Below are positions 6,011 to 9,874 of a stretch of 9,874 nucleotides of DNA, piece by piece (positions within the stretch are counted from its first letter, which is position 1; every line of letters begins with the position of its first letter). Source of the stretch: JAIVGV01 sp035295985 (GTDB lineage Bacteria > Acidobacteriota > Blastocatellia > Pyrinomonadales > Pyrinomonadaceae); contig DATHBT010000275.1 in the NCBI GenBank assembly GCA_035295985.1, forward strand, positions 1 to 9,874. The letters are read 5' to 3'. The notes beneath the pieces were generated by a model. It was not told the DNA's origin, searched no databases, and saw nothing but the letters and a program-made list of their open reading frames with translations. The position numbers were made by a program, and so were the translations under genes.

Positions 6011-8449
6011 TCAAAATCGAAACTTCAGGCCGGCCTGCGCGAGGCGCGGGCTGCCGGGCAGGATGCCGCGCGAGCGGTCGACGATGTAGGTGCGGTCGAA
6101 GAGGTTCTTCACGGTGAAGAAGAAGGTCGTGCGAAGTTCTTCGACCGCGTAGTTGGCCGTCGCGTTCCAGACCGTGTGTGAGGGGATGGGGCCGAGCTGG
6201 CCGTCGGCGCGCGTCGTCTCGAGGTTGAGGTCGTCGCCGAACTGGCTGCCGACGTGGACGGCTTCGAGGAAGGCGTCCGCGCCGCGCGGGTGCGCGTAGC
6301 CGAACGAGGCGGTCAGCGTGTACTCGGGCGCGTAAGGGAGACGGTTGCCGGTGATGAGCCGGGTGGTGAAGCCGGGGACGCTGCTGAAGCGCGTGCCGGT
6401 GAACTCGGCGACGGGCAGGAACGTGTAGGCCGCGCGCACATAAAAACTGTGCGGCTGGCGGAGTAGCGCGCCGGTGTCGAGGCGGCCTGCAAGCTCAAGG
6501 CCCTCGTGGAGCGTGGAGCCGCCGTTGGTCAGGGTCGAGCCGACGCCGCCCGCGAGCGAGGCGGGCACGATCTGGTTCTCGTAGGCCATGCGGAAGAAGG
6601 TGGCCTCGAAACGCAGCCCGTCGCGCGGCGCGGCGCGCAGACCCAGCTCGTAGTTCCAGCTCAGCTCCGGGTCGAGTTCAATCGTGCCGCCCGTCGTATT
6701 GTTGATTATGTCTTCGGTGCGCGGCGGGGCGAATCCGCGGTGGACGCCGGCGAACAGGGTCAGACGCTCAAAGGGGTTATAGGAGGCGCCGAGGCCGGGG
6801 ACTACCTGCGTCAGGTCCGTGCGCCCCGTGACGCCGAGGCCGGAGTTGGCGAGGCGGTTGGTGCGCTGGAAGTTGATGTGCTCGACGCGCACGCCCGGCG
6901 TGATCGTGAAGTCGCCGACGGTGAAGCGGTTCTGCACGAAGCCGGAGTAGGCCGCGTTGCGCCGCTCGTTGTTTTCGGCGAGGACGCCGGAGCGCGAGGT
7001 GGGCAGATCGCCGTTCTCCTGCCGCCGCTGCTGCGTCTCGAAGTGGGCGCGCAGGCCCAGGTCGAGTTCGGAGCGGACGCCGAGCAGGTTGTGCGAGACG
7101 TGCAGGCGCGGCTCGACGCCGACGAAGTGGTACTTGCGCAGCCGCCCCTCGTTGCCGCAGGTCGTGTTCAGATCGGCCATCGAGCGGCAGTCCGCGTCGA
7201 CGTTCAGGCGGTTCGGCCGCTGCCCGGAATTGCTCGACTGCCGCCACCAGTGGCGGCGGAAATACTGGCCGTAGAGCGTGGTGGTGAGCACGGCGTCCGT
7301 GTTGATGACGAGCGCGTGCGTGGCCGAGCCGCCGAAGCGGTCGCCGTAGAAGCGGTCGTTGAAGAAGGGATTCTGCCGCGCGTCGGCGGCGTACTCTGCC
7401 TCGGTCAGGCCCGAATAGGAGACCTGCGAGCGCTCGCGGTAGTAGTTGAATTTGGCGGTCAGCGCCTGGCGCGGGCTGACGGCCGTGACCGACTTGAAGT
7501 TGAAGTCGGACAGGCCGGAGCGGTGCTGATCGCGCGCGCCTTCGCCCTGCTTGCGCGTGAAATCGAAGAGCAGGCCCGTGCCCTTGTACGTGCCGCCGAA
7601 GTTCAGGTGGCCGTTGAGGTAGTCGCGGTTGCCGCCGGTCAGCGCGACGAAGCCGGACCACGTTTGCGGCGGGTTGCGCGTGATGTAGTTGACGACGCCG
7701 CCGACCGTCTGCGGCCCGTAGGCGATCTGGCCCGAACCCTTCAGTACCTCGACCGACTCGAAGCGATCAATCGGCGGGTGGTAGTAGGATGCGTTGTCGC
7801 CGTAGGGCGCGTAGGTGAAGGGGATGCCGTCTTCGAGCAGCAAGACCTTCGTCGAGCGCGTGGGGTTGAGGCCGCGGATGCCGATGTTCGGTCGCAGGCC
7901 GAAGCCCTCCTCGTCGCGCACGTTCACGCCGGAGACTTTCCGCAGCGCCTCGCTGGTCGTCATCACGCGGCTGCTCTCCAGAATCTGCGGCGTCAGCACC
8001 TCGACCGAGCCGGGGATGCGATCAACCAGCTCCGGCGTATCGGCGAGCCTCATCGCCGATACGACCACGGACTCGGCTAGGGAAGCGGGCGCGAGCATCA
8101 ACTCTACGCCCGCGCTGGAGGCGCTTGGCAAGACGCGGACGGGAACGTCCGCGGCGGAGAACCCGCCCGCCGACGCGCTCAGGACGTACTGGCCCTGCGA
8201 CAAATTCTGGAAGCTGAACGCCCCGTCGGCGTCAGTCGTCGCCGTCCGCTCGAAGCTGGTTGACTCGCGCCGCAGCGTCACGGTCGCGCCGGCGACGGCG
8301 GCCGAGTTCTGATCGGTGACGCGCCCCGACACGGAGAGCGCCTGTGACTGCGCGGGGGCCGAAGCGGCCAGAGACGCGAGCAGGGCGAGCAGGGCGAGAG
8401 CGGCGGAGGCGCGGGAGCGCGGCCACGCGGAGAGAAATAGCTGGGGCAT
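6011..8449 (-). CDS. FecA-like TonB-dependent outer-membrane receptor
   Basis: This 812-residue outer-membrane protein should import a ferric chelate, using proton-motive energy passed on by TonB. A signal peptide (about 1-33: basic W-P-R-S-R, a Leu/Ala core, A-P-A before Q34) is followed by a carboxypeptidase-regulatory-like beta domain (38-120, with G-R-V-T-D and D-A-D-G-A-F-S-F). The TonB box E126-S-V-V-V-S-A132 comes next. The plug (about 135-255) carries N-I-G-I-R-G-L-N-P, L-L-L-E-D-G-I-P and Y-G-P-Q-T-V-G-G-V-V-N-Y. These closely resemble the FecA ferric-citrate receptor, and the end of the barrel has N-L-F-D-R-T-Y, L-P-G-S-P-R and a terminal Phe. Cys421 and Cys431 could form a disulphide in an extracellular loop. 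The ATG at 8449 has AAGGGA at 8458-8463, 8 bases upstream; an in-frame ATG at 8506 would add a poor N-terminus. There is no FecR-type signalling domain, and the upstream Fur box suggests iron control. Ferric citrate is likely but not proven. Confidence 0.93.
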   Translation of the reverse strand: MPQLFLSAWPRSRASAALALLALLASLAASAPAQSQALSVSGRVTDQNSAAVAGATVTLRRESTSFERTATTDADGAFSFQNLSQGQYVLSASAGGFSAADVPVRVLPSASSAGVELMLAPASLAESVVVSAMRLADTPELVDRIPGSVEVLTPQILESSRVMTTSEALRKVSGVNVRDEEGFGLRPNIGIRGLNPTRSTKVLLLEDGIPFTYAPYGDNASYYHPPIDRFESVEVLKGSGQIAYGPQTVGGVVNYITRNPPQTWSGFVALTGGNRDYLNGHLNFGGTYKGTGLLFDFTRKQGEGARDQHRSGLSDFNFKSVTAVSPRQALTAKFNYYRERSQVSYSGLTEAEYAADARQNPFFNDRFYGDRFGGSATHALVINTDAVLTTTLYGQYFRRHWWRQSSNSGQRPNRLNVDADCRSMADLNTTCGNEGRLRKYHFVGVEPRLHVSHNLLGVRSELDLGLRAHFETQQRRQENGDLPTSRSGVLAENNERRNAAYSGFVQNRFTVGDFTITPGVRVEHINFQRTNRLANSGLGVTGRTDLTQVVPGLGASYNPFERLTLFAGVHRGFAPPRTEDIINNTTGGTIELDPELSWNYELGLRAAPRDGLRFEATFFRMAYENQIVPASLAGGVGSTLTNGGSTLHEGLELAGRLDTGALLRQPHSFYVRAAYTFLPVAEFTGTRFSSVPGFTTRLITGNRLPYAPEYTLTASFGYAHPRGADAFLEAVHVGSQFGDDLNLETTRADGQLGPIPSHTVWNATANYAVEELRTTFFFTVKNLFDRTYIVDRSRGILPGSPRLAQAGLKFRF

Positions 8450-8519
8450 TAGAGCGATCCCTTCTACGAGGTCAGGAGTTTTTGCGAGAGCGCATCCCGA
8501 AAACATGCTGGATGGTAAT

Positions 8520-8539
8520 GAAATTGAAAATCGTTTTCA
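8520..8539 (-). promoter_or_regulatory. Fur box upstream of the FecA-like receptor
   Basis: The 19 bases 8520-8538 match 14 of 19 positions of the classical Fur consensus GATAATGATAATCATTATC. The inner 15-mer TGAAAATCGTTTTCA (8525-8539) is a near-perfect 7-1-7 palindrome matching 11 of 14 defined positions. It lies about 70 bases before the receptor ATG. A possible promoter overlaps it on the minus strand (TTTACA at 8545-8550, weak -10 TCAATT at 8522-8527), so bound Fur would block transcription when iron is plentiful. A TTGACA (8574-8579) further upstream lacks a convincing -10. Confidence 0.72.
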
Positions 8540-8629
8540 GGATATGTAAAGGTTAAGCGAGGTGCGGGGTGGTTGTCAACAGGAATGTTGTTGAAAGAAT
8601 GTGGCGGGCTGTCCCGATGTGGGGCGGTG

Positions 8630-9595
8630 TTAGCCGTCGCGGCCGCAGAGGATTTGGGCGGCGAGGAGGGGGATGAGGATTTCGTGGTGGCCGGTCAGGG
8701 AGTAGCCGCGGCCAGCGCCGCCGCTCGTGGGGCGGCGGACGACGTTGGTGAGCGGGCGGTAGGACTGTATGAAGTCGAAGTTGGCGGTCGTGAAGTCAGA
8801 CAGCGGGTGACCGAGGTTGCGAACCAGGGTGACGGCTTTGAGGAACACTTCGGGGAGCACGACGGCCGAGCCGACGTTCAGATAGACGCCGCCGCCGTCG
8901 AGCCGGCGGACGAGTTCGGCGAACAGGCGGAAATCCGTGTGCGAAGTTTGGCCTAGCGCCGCGCCGTCGGCCGTCGGGTGGAAATGCGGGATGTCGCCGC
9001 CAATCGAGAGGTGCGCGGTGAAGGGCACGCGCGCTTGGTAGGCCGCGCACAGCAGCGAGAGGTTTTTGTGCGGCGGGTCGAGGCGGACGAGCGCGCGGCC
9101 CAGAGCCTCGCCCATCCCCAGCCGCCCGCGCGCCCCCTCGACCGCCGCGTCGTTCAGAAGTTTCCCCGTCTCTTCGGCCGCGCCGAACGCGCCCGCGCCG
9201 AGCGTGGCATCAACGTCCTCGGAGGTCGAGCCGACGAGCGCGATTTCGAGATCGTGGACGAGCACCGAGCCGTTGGCGACGATCCCGTTGACGTAGCCGC
9301 GCCGCATCAGATCGATCAGGACGGGCGCGAGGCCGGTCTTGACGACGTGGCCGCCGATGCCCCAGAGCACCGGTTTGCCGAGCGTGCGCGCGCGGCGAAC
9401 CTGCGCGGCGACTTCGCGAAGCGACCGCACGGCCAGGATGTTAGGGAGCGAATCGAGGAAGTCGGAGAGCGCGGCCGTCTCGGCGAGCGGGCGGGCAAAG
9501 TCTTCCGTCGCCACCTTGCTGGGGCGCGAGGCGAGCGGGTAGGTGTTAACGCCGTCGAGTGGGAGCGGGCGCAGATCGTCGTCGTAGATCGACAC
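8630..9595 (-). CDS. Conserved protein, deoxyhypusine-synthase-like fold, next to gmhA
   Basis: I cannot assign a function. The 321-residue sequence has no signal peptide or membrane span, so it is probably cytoplasmic. Conserved-looking blocks are G-G-H-V-V-K-T-G-L (81-89), N-G-S-V-L-V-H-D-L-E (108-117), G-S-T-S-E-D-V (122-128), G-G-D-I-P-H-F-H-P (199-207), Y-L-N-V-G-S-A-V-V-L-P-E (238-249) and a C-terminal G-Y-S-L-T-G-H-H-E. Their order resembles deoxyhypusine synthase (Rossmann-like NAD-binding fold): S-N-L-x-S-S-G, T-T-A-G-G-x-E-E-D, P-V-F-S-P-x-x-x-D-G and G-G-G-V-x-K-H. The position that would be the catalytic lysine reads Leu247 here. Bacteria have no eIF5A, so true hypusination is not expected. 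The start is GTG at 9595. Its ribosome site AAGGAG (9607-9612) overlaps the stop of the upstream gmhA-like gene, which implies cotranscription and likely translational coupling. A role in heptose/LPS or polyamine metabolism is possible. Confidence 0.75.
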   Translation of the reverse strand: MSIYDDDLRPLPLDGVNTYPLASRPSKVATEDFARPLAETAALSDFLDSLPNILAVRSLREVAAQVRRARTLGKPVLWGIGGHVVKTGLAPVLIDLMRRGYVNGIVANGSVLVHDLEIALVGSTSEDVDATLGAGAFGAAEETGKLLNDAAVEGARGRLGMGEALGRALVRLDPPHKNLSLLCAAYQARVPFTAHLSIGGDIPHFHPTADGAALGQTSHTDFRLFAELVRRLDGGGVYLNVGSAVVLPEVFLKAVTLVRNLGHPLSDFTTANFDFIQSYRPLTNVVRRPTSGGAGRGYSLTGHHEILIPLLAAQILCGRDG

Positions 9596-9610
9596 CGTGG
9601 CGGTCGCTCC

Positions 9611-9874
9611 TTAGTCTCTGTCGCCGGGGAAGAGCGTGTGCTCGACGAGTTCGCAGAGGATGTGGCCGATCAGGTTGTGCGTCTCCTGTATGCGCTGCGT
9701 GTCGTCGCTCCTGACGACGAGCGCCAGATCGCAGAGCGGCGCGACCTCGCCGCCGTCGCGCCCGAGCAGCCCGATCACCTTCAACTCCTTCGCGCGCGCA
9801 GCCTCGCACGCGCGCACGACGTTCGACGACGTGCCCGAAGTCGTGATCGCCACGAGCACGTCGCCGCGCTCGCC
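9611..9874 (-). CDS. gmhA: SIS-domain sugar isomerase, GmhA-like, 3' part only
   Basis: Only the last 87 codons are inside the window; the gene enters from the right edge. The frame opens G-E-R-G-D-V-L-V-A-I-T-T-S-G-T-S-S-N-V, the sugar-phosphate-binding T-S-G-x-S loop of SIS domains. A G-x-x-G-G-E-x-A-P-L-C-D segment follows, and then R-I-Q-E-T-H-N-L-I-G-H-I-L near the C-terminus. That last motif, with its Gln and His, is typical of GmhA, which converts sedoheptulose 7-phosphate to D-glycero-manno-heptose 7-phosphate for LPS core or S-layer heptose. Other phosphosugar isomerases of the DiaA type are close relatives, so the symbol is probable rather than certain. The stop TAA (9611-9613) overlaps the ribosome site of the next gene. 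Confidence 0.8.
   Translation of the reverse strand, partial: GERGDVLVAITTSGTSSNVVRACEAARAKELKVIGLLGRDGGEVAPLCDLALVVRSDDTQRIQETHNLIGHILCELVEHTLFPGDRD

Noticed and set aside
6506..8080. A 524-codon open frame on the plus strand opposite the TonB receptor
   Set aside because: Its composition is a mirror of the receptor codons (Ala/Val/Arg/Glu-rich), it has no domain or ribosome site, and the receptor frame is certain.
8574..8579. TTGACA as the -35 of the receptor promoter
   Set aside because: The hexamer is perfect, but no acceptable -10 lies 16-19 bases downstream (TTAACC at best). I kept it only as a note and favour a promoter overlapping the Fur box.
8630..9595. A true deoxyhypusine synthase acting on eIF5A
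   Set aside because: Bacteria lack eIF5A, and the place expected to hold the catalytic lysine reads leucine. Only a fold-level resemblance is claimed.

Overview
The window is high-GC, gene-dense bacterial chromosome, and its gene types point to an Acidobacteriota member, perhaps of the Blastocatellia/Pyrinomonadaceae kind (inference). The clues are a signal-peptide VWA protein of the 'VWFA-related acidobacterial' type, an envelope protein of a style I associate with that phylum, a TonB receptor with an N-terminal carboxypeptidase-regulatory-like domain, and intergenic palindromes built from 7-bp units. I see no rRNA, tRNA, CRISPR array or insertion sequence. No gene-free stretch exceeds 300 bases; the longest is 5764-6010.

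Layout. The left half reads on the + strand: the 3' end of a LolA-like envelope protein (3-812), trmFO (tRNA m5U54 methyltransferase, 867-2225), a secreted VWA protein with a C-terminal TonB domain (2324-4312), and xerC (4383-5303). trmFO and xerC are neighbours in many bacteria, as in the topA-trmFO-xerC-hslVU order of Bacillus; here the VWA-TonB gene sits between them and hslVU does not follow. The right half reads on the - strand: the 3' end of a gmhA-like sugar-phosphate isomerase (9611-9874), a closely coupled gene of a deoxyhypusine-synthase-like fold (8630-9595), a FecA-like TonB-dependent receptor (6011-8449) behind a good Fur box, and a TraR/DksA-family regulator (5383-5763) with a degenerate zinc finger. 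The two halves converge at about 5304-5382.

The two gene tails in the middle each hold a large palindrome made of 7-bp units. One is a perfect 24-bp inverted repeat between xerC and dksA. The other is a nested structure after the TonB receptor, with a 15-bp GC hairpin inside imperfect heptad arms. Together they bracket the dksA gene and its promoter. They may act as terminators, be small mobile repeats, or both.

Most genes are housekeeping or envelope functions: tRNA modification, chromosome dimer resolution, stringent-type transcription control, iron uptake and probably heptose/LPS synthesis. The points most worth a second look are the DHS-like protein beside gmhA, whose apparent active-site lysine position is not lysine; the VWA-TonB fusion; the Cys-to-Asp change in the DksA zinc finger; and the heptad palindromes. 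I do not see a complete new multi-gene system.
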